Source: Bisporella sp. PMI_857
Taxonomy: Eukaryota > Ascomycota > Leotiomycetes > Helotiales > Helotiaceae
Reading direction: 5' to 3'
DNA length: 64,000 nt
NCBI GenBank assembly: GCA_021307315.1
Contig: JAJSPD010000017.1
Span: 620,001 to 684,000 of the forward strand
The position numbers and the translations under genes were made by a program. Within the stretch, counting starts at the first letter, position 1. Every line of letters begins with the position of its first letter. The notes below the pieces were generated by a model, which worked only from the letters and a program-made list of their open reading frames with translations, ran no database searches and was not told the origin of the DNA. This document shows, piece after piece, positions 11,026-23,245 of this stretch.

Positions 11026-11406
11026 AAACCATAATAAGCGGACGAAATTTCTGTATACTTATAGACCGCAGTAATATAACAGCGCAAAAACAATACAATG
11101 TCTCTAGACTAAATGGAATATTATCTGAGATTAAGGACGGTGGGATGAAAGTAAGTCAACCTATTCTCTCTTAGCATCGTACTTCAAATCAGAGGATTAT
11201 ATCACCAGAGAGCTCCTTTAGGGAATTATGAATCATGGATGTTTTCAATTGGCCTACCATCACACTCAAACACATCTTGCAAAATATGCGAGGTATCATG
11301 TTTTTGCTTTTGCATTTGTCACTCGTGAATCCCAGCTAAATAACAGCCCTTATGCATTGCAAAACCATTCCATACCACCCCAGCCCAAACTCTAATCCCA
11401 GTACGC
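11026..11406. other. convergent 3' flanks
   Basis: Spacer between the hydrolase stop and the eL20 stop. It is AT-rich and has no supported gene. Confidence 0.5.
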
Positions 11407-12476
11407 TCAGTAGAAGGTCGATGGTCGCTTTCCGACGAAAATCTTCGTACCAGATGCCTTTGAGACGCGGTGAGGCAGAGGAAACTTGAGATCCTTGGTG
11501 AGTAGTTGCTTGATATATGGGCGCTTGACATCGTCGGTCTTCTCGAGTTCAACAACTTTGAGAATCTGTTTTGCTTGTTAGTGTGAGACGTGGAAGATTC
11601 ATTGTAGAACGTACGTGGATCGAACGGAAGCGAGAGCGATGTCTGGCGGCCATATCTTGGTACAGAGCCTCAACAGCATCTGTTCTAGACATCTCACGGT
11701 ACTCCTTGTACATGTTGTGGGTTCCGGAGCGCGAATCGTAACGGATCCAGATACCGAAGTTCTTGACCTTCAATGGGCGCTTCTCATGGATCTAATGCGA
11801 TCAGAGCTGTTTAGATCCCAATGATAGAGTTACCTACCACGTTCAAGCTGACGATCTCTCCGTTTGCCTTCTTGACCTTTCGCAACTTCATCAAGAAGTA
11901 CCAGAAACGAGACTTTGCAACAACGGTGTTTGGTGCAAAGATTCTCATCCGGTAGAGCTTTGGCGTTGGGTTTGCCTCTGATGGCAGATGGCGGCCGATG
12001 ACCTGGTATTCTGTGAGGCGACCTATTAAGAATCTGTTAGCCTCCATGGTCTCCTAACCACTTTGAGAAAACTGCTGCTATGCACGTCGTAGTTGAATTG
12101 ATTCAGCACAAGGTCCGCTTAGAGAAAAAAAACAGAACAGTGATGCTTGGTTTTGACCACTATGCCGTATCTCTGATTTAACATCTCCCAGCTCGAAAGA
12201 TGCTTTGTACACGATCTTGGGTTTTTCCGTAGAGACTTCAAGGTTGACTGAGCGAAACCTCCAACTAAGCCGAGTAACTGCTTCTGCCCAAAAAGATTTC
12301 TGCTGATTCCAAGTACACCTCCTTCCTAATTTATTGCAAGCTCCTTGGATGGGTTTCTGCCTCAATGGCTATGCTCTGCTGAATATTCTGGTATGGCCCC
12401 GTCATCGTCTTTGAAAGCGCAGCGTCCGTGTATCCGTCTGTCCTTGGGAATAATTAAAGAAATCTAGCTTACCCAT
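11407..12476 (-). CDS. rpl20: 60S ribosomal protein eL20 (L18ae family)
   Basis: Four coding exons (12473-12476, 11838-12022, 11615-11791, 11407-11565) encode 174 aa, exactly the family length. The first exon holds only ATG plus one base; a 450-bp intron then joins to [14 protein letters not shown]. Conserved blocks include [39 protein letters not shown] and the C-terminal [13 protein letters not shown]. The protein sits on the large ribosomal subunit. A further intron lies in the 5' UTR (12481-12529), four bases before the ATG. The long first intron and a leader intron are usual for fungal ribosomal protein genes. An in-frame ATG inside the long intron (12047) is not the true start, because the intron reading lacks the family N-terminus. 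Confidence 0.97.
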
Positions 12477-12480
12477 CTTA

Positions 12481-12529
12481 CTGATGTTAGCAAGGTTTCA
12501 ATAATTAGTTTTAAGAGGTTAGTACTTAC
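12481..12529 (-). other. 5' UTR intron of eL20
   Basis: On the minus strand it begins GTAAGT, contains GCTAAC as branch site and ends CAG, leaving TAAG before the start codon. Length 49 bp, matching coding introns of this genome. Confidence 0.6.
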
Positions 12530-12921
12530 GATGATTGTCGTTGTTGTCGTGTCTGATTGATTTCGCAAATTCTTGTGATTTCCTGGTGCGTAGGGTAAAA
12601 GTCTAAGCGAGTTGTCTACTAGGCTGATCCTGGATTAGCGTCTTTTTGCGGAGCCGCATCGCCATTGCTCTCTGTAAACATAGTAACAATTGTGTCATTT
12701 AATCCATCACTTCTGCTCAATACACTCAATACATTCTGGGGAATGGGAATTTCACCCAAGGTCTCACTTTTGTTCATCATATGTTCGCATTCTCCAATAA
12801 AGACAAGCTCACTTGATAGATGCCCGCGAGCTAGTCGCCTAAGCTCAACTCCATATCACAGAAACGGCATATTGAATAGACTAACATAATCGAAGGATCT
12901 ACAGTAACGCAAGCCATTAAG
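12530..12921. promoter_or_regulatory. shared divergent promoter, eL20 and CSN12-like gene
   Basis: The two start codons are 445 bp apart. This stretch holds the eL20 leader exon and the upstream sequence of the CSN12-like gene. Short frames in it have no support. Confidence 0.4.
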
Positions 12922-14726
12922 ATGGATGCTTTTTTTGAGGAGTTCTCAATTGCGCACAGAAAATATGATGGTTATGGCCTTTCTCAGACTCTTTCGCCGA
13001 TCTCTCCAACCTTACAACCTGACAAGCTACAACGCTTCTACAGAAGTACAAATCATATCAATGCTAAAGGCGATTTCAAGTATCGAATCCTATACGACAA
13101 GTCTAATCCCCTCAGACTTGATCAGGAGGAGGGTAATGGCTGGGTGGATCTCTATTTTGCTTATTGGAAAGCCATCGGCGAGATCTTGGAAGCCGAGTCT
13201 ACGATAAACGACGAGCGCACGGTAAATATGTTTCGAAACTTTGGTTTCCCTTCAAGTTTTGGGTTTATATACTTCTTCCAATTTCATCACTGGTCACGTG
13301 ATGGTGACCTATGAGACCATTACACGTTATATTTTTTACCCCTTTAACGTCGTCCGATATTCTGCTAACAGTATTGCCTAGCCAAACTGGACAAAGGTCT
13401 ATGAGGCATGGAAAGAAGTATTGAACCAGCTCCTTCGAGGTTACACAAACTGCCACTTTGAGGCGTGGACCGTGCCTTGCCTCTATGTTGTAGGCAAATA
13501 TCTGCGAGTGTTCGCAATCAAGGCAGATGCGGGACCGAAGAATAATCTTGCCGGCCCGACTACTGATTTTGGCGAAGATCTCAATTTAGAGGCTGGCAAG
13601 AATCAACAACTAGAAGACGCGGCTAGGCAGCTAAACCGGGTTTTTCAGATATGCCTGAGTGATAGGTTCGCATTCTTCCACCCTTGAAATTTCGTTGCTA
13701 ATGGTTGTTAGAGCGCCACTTGAAGAATCCAGAAAATGGGGGATTTACAACATTATCAATTTGTTGTTTAAGACCTATTTCAAACTCAACTCAGTCGCAT
13801 TGTCTAAGAATATCCTCAAGGCCCTCAACGCATATACTGGTGATATGCCAAATCTTGATTCCTTTCCTCCGTCTCACCAGGTGACTTTTAAATATTATGT
13901 TGGCGTCATCAATTTTTTGGAGGAAGACTATGTAGAGGTAAAACCAACCAAGTCTGCCGATTTATGACTATATCTGATAGCTAGTAGTCCGAAAAACACC
14001 TTACAGAAGCCTGGCAACTATGTCATAAGGATTCGATACGTAATAAAGAGTTTGGTCCCCAATTCAGCACCGACAAAAGACAAGCTGACATTATAGGCTT
14101 ATTCTCACATATCTTATACCATGCCACCTACTAACAACTCACACTCTTCCTACCCTTGCTCTCCTGGAACCTTACCCTCGTCTCCAAGAACTCTTCCTCC
14201 CGCTTTGCCGGTGCATCAAGAAAGGCGACCTAGCCGGATTCGATGCCGCGCTTGTGGCCGGTGAAGATGAGTTTGTCAAACGTCGTATATATCTAACATT
14301 GGAACGAGGTCGCGATATCGCTTTACGAAACCTACTTCGTAAGGTGTTTATTGTAGCTGGCTTCGAGGAACAAAAAGAGCCTGGCACTGCACCCGTACGT
14401 AAAACCAAAATACCGCTTGCGCATTTCGCGGCTGCGATTAGCATTGGAAGTAAGGAGGCGATCGAAACTGATGAGGTGGAGTGTTTGATTGCGAATATGA
14501 TATACAAGGTGCGTTTTTCTTGTGCAAGGCTTATTGCCTTCCTCAGCAATACTCAACCAGAGGGGTAGATGTTGCCAAACCGTCTCTAGAAAAACACTAT
14601 TTGTCATCTAATGAGCAACAAACTGATTGATATTGGCAGAATTTCATGAAAGGCTACATAGCACGCGGGCCAGGCTTCATCGTGCTCAGTAAAAAAGGCG
14701 ATGCATTTCCCGGGACTGGCGTATGA
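12922..14726 (+). CDS. csn12: CSN12-like PCI-domain protein (COP9 signalosome / TREX-2 related)
   Basis: Six exons (12922-13221, 13382-13665, 13712-13937, 13988-14049, 14097-14508, 14640-14726) encode 456 aa. The PCI-domain blocks [54 protein letters not shown] and [20 protein letters not shown] identify the CSN12/Thp3-associated family. Known members associate with the signalosome and with an mRNA export or splicing complex. The C-terminus [20 protein letters not shown] matches the family end. The 14050 donor is the unusual GTTTGG and the 13666 donor GTTCGC; both are fixed by frame and homology. Length agrees with fungal orthologues. It is divergent from eL20. Confidence 0.92.
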
Positions 14727-16175
14727 CAGACAAATCAGCCTATGTGTGGTCCCCAAATATCACTGGATGCTCAACTGTTTCTCGGGTTCCTAATTAAGTA
14801 CCTCGTTAAGATCTGGATGCATATTACTCATACATTTACTCATACAGCTTCTGCCTCACCGAGCCCAATGTCACCAACAGGTCACAACTGTCAATGCAAC
14901 CCCCTCTTCAGCACGAAGAATAAACTCCAATGGCTATGGCACCATCGCAGCTCGCACAAGCTTGCACACCCACACACATGTACCACTCTCACATATGCCA
15001 CCACCCACTCCGCCCCCTACTGCTCTTCTCCTTCATCGCCTCACCATGCCTATCCCCAGTAAAATAAAAGCAGCGAACCCACCCATGACTCAGACGCTAG
15101 GCCCTTTTTGGCCATAACCATCTTTAGAAGTATCTTTCCAGAAAAAAAAAGAGTCCAATTGGCGAATCACAGAACTTTCAAGCCAAGCAATCCCTTCGAT
15201 AGCTTTCTTTTTGGATGTTGCAGGGCTTGGCTGCTGTTTGAGATGGGGACAAGGTAGGGATATGAGTTTGGGTGCTGATGGGGGAAGAGGAGACTAATGC
15301 AACCACTTTAGCTGATTACACGGTTCGTGTGAGGAGATGTGATAAGGAATAGATGAGGCTTCCGTGATTCCCCCTGAGCTAGTACTTAGCACAGTGATTT
15401 TTTGGTTTTTTTTTGGTTTGAGGGTGTGAGGCTTTAGTGAGCTGATCCGCAGCTTTCAACCTCTTTGCAGGTGTGCTTCGGTGAGTCCTTCAGGCTCTCT
15501 ACAGGCCCTCGTTTTCAGCGCTTCCTATTCACTATTGCAGAACCTGGTCTTTTTCATGTCTCATAATTTACTGGATTCGAAATTATGAATATTTTGAAGT
15601 TTCAAAATTTCAAAAGAGCCAGACACCAAAGGACTTCTAGATCAGTTCTCATTCTCTCTCGCTCAAAATAAAGAGATCTATTCCATAATCCTATCAAACA
15701 AATTTTCCTGCCTTTCCTTCCGGGCAATCAGTCTGGTGAAACAGTATATTAAAGAAAGACCATTCCTTAAACGCCGCTTCCACATTTGTCAAAGATTCTC
15801 CCAAACATCCCAGAAGGAGAGTATAACAATAGAATACAAAACTTGGTAGCCAATCTGATATCATCTTCACCTTTTTATTATCTTGCTCAAACTCGACTGT
15901 CATAAACATAAGACAGGAGGATAAATAAACTCGCTCGAATTGAAAATATGCAAACAAGGAAACAAGTCGTTTCTGATGAGTGGCCGATGTACGCGCTGAT
16001 AGAAAGAGTAGTGATACAAGTGTCATGATATCCCCAGAACGCCAGACGCCGGGTATATTTCATTACTGGTTTTATTGTCGCTGAAATAAAGTTGTGAATG
16101 TAATAGAATCAATGCTCGTGGAAGGATGTCAGCGGTCTCGATGTTATAGCAATGCGACTGAGGAGTGTTGGGCAT
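14727..16175. other. convergent 3' spacer, 1.4 kb
   Basis: It contains C-rich sequence near 14850-15060 and AT-rich sequence near 15540-15900. Open frames on both strands show no family features. I see nothing else supported. Confidence 0.5.
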
Positions 16176-17168
16176 CTAGTGATGAGTCCGAACACTGCGG
16201 GGAGAGCCTCTGCTTTATTATTAGTAGATATTTTTTTGTTTGGAGGAAGAGAATCGAGCTTACGCAATCGAGGCAACGTCGTCGACATGGTTGCACAATG
16301 CAACGAAGAGGTCAAAGAAGAGTTGACTGCCTCCAGCATGCATCTCAAGCTGCATTGTGCCGCTTCGCTTGAAAGTGCTCCGGCTGCGGATGATGAGTGC
16401 GAGATAGTGTGCTCGGAGTTTCGAGTCAGTGTCTGGTGTGTTGGCATAGGCATATCGTGCTGATGCAAGGATGGTGCTGCACTGGATTCCTGATTCTTCT
16501 TATTGTTAGTAGTTTGCTTAACGAGTCGTTGATAAAGACTTACGCAGCCCCTGCTTCCTCAAAGCAACCTTCTTTAACTCCTCCAATCCATACTTCTCCG
16601 CTGTGCAATAAATAACCGTATCTTTTAACAGCTCGCCATCAACTCCATGATGATACACCGTCGACTCTACCCCTCCTGTTCCCGCATCACCGGTCTCGAG
16701 TTCCCAGGCGTTCCTCCGCTTATTATGGACCAGCCGGGGATAATAATCCCCCTTGTAGAGATACTCGAGAACAGATGAGAAGATCTCCGGTTCTTCGTCG
16801 GGGAGGGAAATGCGTTTGTTGGTTGTATCGAGGAATTGCGACCGGAGAGCAGTTTGGAAGTAGGGAGAGTGGCAGAGGACGTCTTCGTGGGCGGCGAACA
16901 GACGTTGTTCGCGGCCAACGACGAGGGTTACTATTTGCGATGTCAGGTTGCTGGAAGAGCGTTAGTTCATGGTTGGCATCAGTGACGGGAAGAGTAAAGA
17001 GGCATACTTTGAGAGAGGACTGCTTTCCTCAGCAGGAGCTTTCCGATGCGAGCGATCGTGACGATTCTTCGATACTGCATGTTCTCGAAATGATGATTTG
17101 GTTCTAGTGTCCCGTCGACTTCTGCTGAAGCTCCCCGTCTGCGATTTATTGACGTTTCGACTGAACAT
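16176..17168 (-). CDS. BTB/POZ domain protein
   Basis: Four exons (17008-17168, 16544-16950, 16264-16489, 16176-16209) encode about 275 aa. After a basic, Ser/Arg-rich N-terminus of about 53 residues, the BTB fold follows with VTLVVGREQRLFAAHEDVLC, SPYFQTALRSQF and ISLPDEEPEIFSSVLEYLYK. A linker and a helical C-terminus contain VIYCTAEKYGLEELKKVAL and LFFDLFVALCNHVDD. Such fungal BTB proteins are presumed protein-protein adaptors, possibly for Cullin3, but the partner is unknown. The last intron (16210-16263) has a GTAAGC donor, a TACTAATAA branch and a GCAG acceptor. If it is retained, the frame stops at 16260 and the protein has 265 residues. Confidence 0.85.
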
Positions 17169-18440
17169 CCTCGGTCGCTCGGTCGTTCCGATTTATGAGG
17201 GTCGAGTTGTGCAGCAGATTCACAGGAATTCGCATTTATCATTCAAAACACTTTGCCGGAATTATTAGTACAGGAATACCGTTGTATTTTGTCGCATTTG
17301 CCGAAGAGGCGGAATGAGAAGGAATAGAGGAGAATGGGGATAGGGCAAGTATTTATATGACAGGCCAACTGTACAGGCAGAAAAAGGCCTGAACGCGAGG
17401 CAGCCCTTGGGAAACGCGTTTCCACCTAACCACTTTACGCGATATTGACGGGAGAACTCGTGACTCCGAGGTCACGGGCTGAGCGAATGAGAGGCATGCG
17501 AGCGGGACAGGCATCCTGGTGTTCCGGGGGTGGGCTGCTTTGAGGCGGCGATGGTGTGTGTGAGAGTTGCAAGGGGCTGGGAGCTTATGAAAAGAGTTTG
17601 TGCAAGTTATACCGACTGCATGTGTGCTTGTTCGACGTTGAAAGGCTTTTGCCAGGAGCCTGGAATTTTAGGTGGCAAATAACTAGGCATATGAGAAAGA
17701 CACTGGTAAGGCACTGTTACTAACATGGTCCTTCTTTATTCCTCCAAAACTTCTCCAATGCATTTCCAGGCTTGAAAAATCACCATACATTATTTTATCC
17801 CCTGGTGATCAACGTCTCATTTTCGAGTCAGAATTCAAAATCCTGGAAGTTGGGCTGCACTTGATGGAGTTAGAAGTCCTCAAGCCCTGTAGCTTTAGCG
17901 GGGACCACCCTGTTGGGTTGTCCGGCTTGGCACTATCCCGCCCCCTGAGCTCCCTTTGAAAGTTCCAACATAATCCTGAGAACAGGTTTTATGCTACGGC
18001 AGGTCATTCCAGTACAGGTCGCATTATTGATGCCGAACATAATATCCTTCCCATGGATAAGGAGTGAAGTCTCAGATATGACAAGGAGATCAGGCAATAA
18101 GCTCAGCACTAGCTGGTACCTTTAAACTTTCTTTACAGGCATGAAAAGGGAGTCTAGGTTTGAAAATGATAGGTCGTTTTTGGCTTGCCGGTCCAGGTTT
18201 TTACGTTTTTGTATTACCCTTTCTTTCTTTTTTTTCTAGTGCATTTTCTTTCGATTAAAGAGTTAAATTTCTAACGTTATCTAAGCATGATTTCATAATG
18301 TAATAATGATGAACCTATGAATTCCTCATCTTGAGTGATATCCGGCCATACTAGTATTTTATATCTATATACGAAGTAACTACTCGGAGTTACAATTACA
18401 GACTCCAAGGTATTTTCTGCTGGCCCTTTCAGCATATTCT
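17169..18440. other. intergenic, BTB promoter and ATG14 3' flank
   Basis: 1.27 kb without a supported frame. A T-rich run (near 18222-18240) and AT-rich sequence precede the ATG14-like stop. Confidence 0.5.
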
Positions 18441-20042
18441 TCATTGGCGAGGCTTCAGTTTTGTCCAACCACTGGTTCCAGTCTTCCTATCCACTTCTCC
18501 CGCTACCATTTCCACAGCATCCACGACCGTTCTCATGCTCATAAAGCTTTGCATGCCAGGCAATGGGCTATGGTGACTAATATTTGCTTCTCGCCGTGCT
18601 CCAACAACTATACCATCATCACCCATTTCATCGTCAACAGCCCAAGCATCTTGGTCCAGAACCTCCCATTCCCCATTTGCAGCTTCAGTTTGAAGTAGGT
18701 ATTTCAGTTTGTCGGTAATTTTCAGAGGGTTAGGAAGTTTGAAGCCTCGTACATATTCATTGCCATATGCATTTCCAAGGAAGGAATGCGCTGAGCCGTG
18801 GGTATACCGTCCCATAATTGAGATGGGAGCCTTCTTGTCATCGGTGCTAGAATCCTGACCATTCTTTGTTGGTGTAGTCTGTGTTGACGATACTCTGCTA
18901 TGTGGGTCCCTTCGAGATGATTGTGGATTGAATCCAATTAGAAGATTGTAGAAATTCTTCCCAATGTCGCAGATGTCTTCGAAGCTTGTAAACTCGCCAG
19001 TAGGGATCCCTTGGCTTTTGCAGAGCCAAATAATGTTATAGGCCAGAAGGGAAACACCTTCGAGAAACAGACTGTAGGCGATAGGTTCCTCTTTCAACAG
19101 AAGCGGAAGTGGCTTGTCAATATATAGTGGTCGAGCATGCGGTACGGTCTTCTGCAAATCTGGGTGCCGAGAGGTTGTTGGACTGATGCTAGAAGACTTC
19201 TCTCCTGATGCTGAAGAGAGCGGGATATCTTTGGGTTTGTACGAAGTGCTAAGATTGTAGATAGTTGGAAGCGGGTGGTTTCGATGAGGAAGGGTTATTT
19301 CCGCAGGCAGACGAACCGCGAGATAGTGTGCCGATAACATCAGAAGATGTACAATATGCGACAAGGCTGTATTAATCTGGGCTGGACTTGACTCTACAAA
19401 TCAGTCAGTATTGATCTCAAGACGCACGAGGCAAAGCTTACTATTCATTGACCTCAAATCCACAATACCTATACCACCAATTTTGTATTCTGTAACGCTG
19501 CCTTTCCTTCGCACTCTACGCAGCCCATATAAATCAGCCGCCTCTCCGCATAGGAAAGCCTTGCCCTTCGCCGTTTCAGTGTGCACACGATTCCATTCAT
19601 ATTTGGTCATTCGATGTGCCTTCTCAATGAATTCGATTTGTTTTGTTCTCTTCCTTTCCACCCCACTCGACACAGAAGCTAGTTCCGCCCTTATTCGTTC
19701 ATTGTTGGCCTTCCTCTTTGCTATTTCTTCTCGAGCCTTTTCCACGTTGTGCCGTAGCTCATCTGCATGAGCAATAATTGCTTGTGTCCTATCCATTACC
19801 TGCTCCTTTTCAGCTAATGTGTAATCGAGAGTTAGTTGACCTGCTTTTCCCTCTGCAGCAAGTCCGCTTCCGTTGAGCCTTGCATGTGAAAGCAAGCCGC
19901 CTACACGTTGATCCAAGGAATCTTTCTCCAGGAGCAGTTCAACACTCCGAATCCGAGATTCATAGAGACGATTTCGCGCATCCATTGCGCAAAGGAGTGG
20001 CAGCTTCCTGCTGCCAGGTCGAGTACAGATATCACACTGCAT
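18441..20042 (-). CDS. atg14: ATG14/UVRAG-like autophagy protein
   Basis: Two exons, 19442-20042 and 18441-19393, with a 48-bp intron, encode 517 aa. The N-terminus has a CxxC motif (QCDIC) followed by LLCAMDARNRLYESRI. A long coiled coil (about residues 60-135, rich in EKxRE and ERIRAEL) and the block DLYGLRRVRRKGSVTEYKIG follow. The second exon carries SHIVHLLMLSAHYLAVRLPA and EITLPHRNHPLPTIY, the conserved core of the Pfam ATG14/UVRAG domain. In the PI3-kinase complex I, Atg14 brings Vps34 to autophagosome initiation sites. Vps38/UVRAG is the alternative, but the short cysteine-motif N-terminus favours Atg14. The C-terminal third has low-complexity inserts. Confidence 0.83.
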
Positions 20043-20543
20043 AATGTCACATATGAGGGTGCAATGTGAATGAAATGCTCCGAGTCCGAACAGATGTGGG
20101 ATCAGGGCGAACTCGAGGCAATCCTGGTTGATGTAGCTCTACACAAGTGGCTAGAAGCCTGCATATCGTAGAATCAGAAGCAGTCTTCCGTACTATCAAG
20201 GGTTGTCATTCGTTAGGCACCTGTGAGTCGTCCACGAGGCAAAATAATTCTATTAACGTTGATTCATGAGTCTCGAGGATGGTCCGCAATTCTAGGCTGT
20301 GACGTCCCTTATCGCTATCACTTAGAAGGGTCAGCTGACAGCGCGTCATATCCGCTTATGTAATTTAATGCTAGTTCAAAGTCAGGCGTTCTCTAATGGA
20401 CTCGTGCATTCAGTCAATCACCTATCAACTTAACACCCACTTGGTTTCCGTTTCAGAGATACCGATTTGAAGCCTACGATACTATATTCTGAAGTCAGAT
20501 TGAACCTAAAGCAATACCAATTGGATTCTCCAGCATTTTTGCC
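20043..20543. promoter_or_regulatory. divergent promoter, ATG14-like and DUF5315-like genes
   Basis: 500 bp between start codons on opposite strands. I see no clear motif beyond generic AT-rich leader sequence. Confidence 0.4.
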
Positions 20544-21437
20544 ATGTCTCCATCTAGATCGCCCCCTCAAACTCCTTCTAAACGCAACTTCGCCATCGTC
20601 AACGAGAATATAAATGACACTCCTAGGACACCTCGTCCTGGATGTCCCATCAACAATAAAGTTGAGCCTCCTACAACGGCTGAATTTATCAAGGAACATC
20701 TCGAAAGTACGTAATTTTATCCAGAGCTAAATTGCTCACTGCTTTTGTACCTCAATCTTGATAGACCAAGCTAGCTAATCTTATCAGCGGGTTTAAAGGC
20801 AGTGAGATTCGAATCCCGTCAAGCAATCCGCGGGACAGGGCAGGTAATTTAGATAAGCAGCAAACCCACGGCAGTGACTCAGCTAGCAAGCAAGATCAGG
20901 TCCATTTAGATAACCGACCTGAGATGTTTGAAAAGGGCAACAATCATGTTCGGGGCAAATCTCTTGCCGAAAATTCAAATGCTGAGCTAGCGGCTATTGA
21001 TTGGGATGAGTTTGAGACGAGGTACATGGAGCAATTAGTAGCCTTGGATAAAACCGAGCTAGATCTAGTAAACGAATTCAGTTCATTATATCAGGTATTT
21101 GCTACCTCATTTATATACATAGAATTCTAATGACCCGTAGTCTTTTACTATCTGGGCGAATGCCGCAGCAGATGCAGATCATGTTCGAGGTTGGAAGCGG
21201 TAGGTTTTATACCCTTTTTCTATTATTATTATTATTATTATTTGAAATACCACTTTGCTAAGTCTCTATAGCCTGAAGACTCGAGAACGATTTGTCCAGC
21301 TTTCTGAGCAGAAATTGGATGACAAGAAAAAGCATTGTGAGTTTCACTACCTTCCGCTCCGATACGTTCCAACACTATGAGTAGATACCGAAGTTGTAGA
21401 TGCATTCAAGAGAGCCCTTGACTTGTTGAGCCAATAG
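20544..21437 (+). CDS. fungal conserved protein, DUF5315-like
   Basis: Five exons (20544-20706, 20775-21094, 21141-21199, 21272-21336, 21385-21437) encode 219 aa. The N-terminal half is disordered and Pro/Ser-rich with SPPQTPSKR and DTPRTPRP, resembling CDK target sites. The conserved C-terminal half reads IDWDEFETRYMEQLVALDKTE, then FTIWANAAADADHVRGWKRL, then TRERFVQLSEQKLDDKKKHY. This pattern matches the fungal DUF5315 region, probably a helical bundle of unknown role. All splice junctions keep frame; the first acceptor (20774) was selected because it alone restores NLISGFKGSEI. The third intron contains an (ATT)n microsatellite. Confidence 0.8.
21221..21241 (+). repeat. (ATT)7 microsatellite in an intron
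   Basis: Seven perfect ATT units lie in intron 3 of the DUF5315-like gene, directly after a polypyrimidine stretch. Repeat-number variation would change intron length only. Confidence 0.9.
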
Positions 21438-21772
21438 CTGTCAGCTTGAGAGATGTTATATGTGTCTCCTGTTATTATTCGCTACTTTGCTATTCAGGAG
21501 ACGGAGATTATAGTTTGTAGCGTACGGATAGATTTCTTCTAGTCCTACAGAGATACCTATATTTAAACCTTGCTTCTCATCCATTGCAGCCGTTCCAGAA
21601 TATCAAATTTACTATTCTTACTCCGATTGAATTTGAGTTACAGAGCTGACTCTTCTTACCCAGCATACCGGCGCTTATTCCATAAATTCCAATCATGACC
21701 ATCGCTCACTAGCTAAATCAACATCGTCCTTAGCATGGAGATTATTAAAGACAACTGACTCCATGCTATAGA
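21438..21772. other. intergenic 3' flank
   Basis: 335 bp between the DUF5315-like stop and the small damaged membrane ORF. Nothing recognised. Confidence 0.45.
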
Positions 21773-22197
21773 ATGTCCTATTGCCGCTCACGGCAGACCA
21801 CCAGTCATCACCGTTCAGAGACCGAAGGGCAATTTTAGCTATTGCCTTCGTCAAAGAGATCCTACTTTACGTCCTATCTTTCATCATGGCTCTCGCAGCC
21901 CAGTATTTACTCTCCCAACTACCACAGCACGGACTCAATACTCAGATCTTGCTCGGCGACATCTCATATCTAGTTCATATCGGCGCCGCAGGATCCACCA
22001 CATTCAACTCTGCCGCTACCGCTACCGATTTTGTATTTTATGTTATACCTTCGATTTTTATGATCATGTGGCAGTTAAATATGCAGACTAAGAGCTGGTC
22101 ATATTGTTTCTCGAGATGGTTGGTGTGCAATGTTTGTGGTAGAGCTTCACTTAGCAAAGTGACGGCGGGCAGTATTTCAGAAGGCCCATTCACCTAG
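21773..22197 (+). pseudogene. small membrane-protein ORF, probably frameshifted near its start
   Basis: A frame open from 21781 to 22197 encodes two hydrophobic segments, ILLYVLSFIMALAAQYLL and FVFYVIPSIFMIMWQL, joined by a polar loop. The frame lacks its own ATG before residue 36. An ATG at 21773 would lead straight into it if one base (around 21780) were removed, giving a Met-Ser-Leu-Pro start. This suggests a 1-nt insertion or an unrecognised first exon. No family is recognised. The C-terminal 30 residues look less protein-like. Confidence 0.35.
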
Positions 22198-23245
22198 TGC
22201 CAGGGATCGTGCCTTTGTGAGAACGCGAAGATGGGCCTCCTTCAGAAGAAGATGAACTATTCGAAGGTGATTGGGCTTGCAGATGCCCTTGTCAAGCATT
22301 GCAGGAAACAGCCGCTGATAGCGGCGGGAAAATTCTTGCTTATATTGGATCTTGGTTGTGGGAAGAAATCCATCGTTGTTGAATGGAGAAGAACTGCGCC
22401 CGATATAGAATTTGAACATCGAGGGGGTAATCTCTGTGGAAAAGTGATTTGTAAATGCTCGTTGCTGCTGTAGAGTATCACCAGAACATTTTATTATAGC
22501 GGAAATTAAGCTACATTTGCATGATAGACAAACTTTTACAGAGATGTAGTCTTCTTATTCTTTGGTGATGACAGACCCAATTATATATTGTTTCATCCGG
22601 CCAAAGAGCGTCCAATATTTGTTGATCAAAGACAATGAGTGTCAATAATGAATAAAATTGGAGGCTAGGACGTGTGGAAATGAACATGTGAGTCGGGAAC
22701 CCAGAGGTAATGGTACAAGAGTTGCTGAGAGACTTGATCGTTCTCACATCTGTTCGAACACGTCTAGCATCCAGACATCAGCTTGCAGGTGAGGGTTTAA
22801 GTGTTCAGGTCACAGCTCTTGATGATTCCATAGAAAGCAGACGAATCAATATCCTTCGTTCGCTCCTAATGGTTCGAGCTAGTAGATGTAGGATTTCCGA
22901 AGATTTGGATTCGCGCTCCATAATTTATCGCCATTCGCACTTATGATGCTCAAGGCAGCCAAAATACAAATGATACTGGAGCCGTAGTATAAGGAAACCA
23001 AATCCAAGTAATTGAAGAAAACATATAAACAAACCAAGGAAACGCATGAACAAAGCAAGATTCGATTACTGTCAAATTGTATTAAGTTTTCCATAGCTAT
23101 AATCATAGTTTATGATACAGCCTTAACTGGCAGGCGGTGTGCAAAAGACTGGCAGAATCAGCGTGACCTCTTTCCAGGCTCGTAGCATATTTGGTAATAT
23201 CCTTTTCTGAATAACCTGCATCCCTCTCTTCCTTGCTACCATATC
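22198..23245. other. intergenic, 1 kb
   Basis: Several short overlapping frames on both strands have no family resemblance or splice support. The last 100 bp act as promoter and leader of the DUF3807 gene. Confidence 0.5.

Noticed and set aside
12078..12365. 95-codon minus-strand frame inside the eL20 first intron
   Set aside because: Entirely intronic and without homology; the ribosomal protein junctions are firm.
20808..20825. Possible tRNA T-arm (ATTCGAATCCC)
   Set aside because: It is inside exon 2 of the DUF5315-like gene and in frame as coding sequence.
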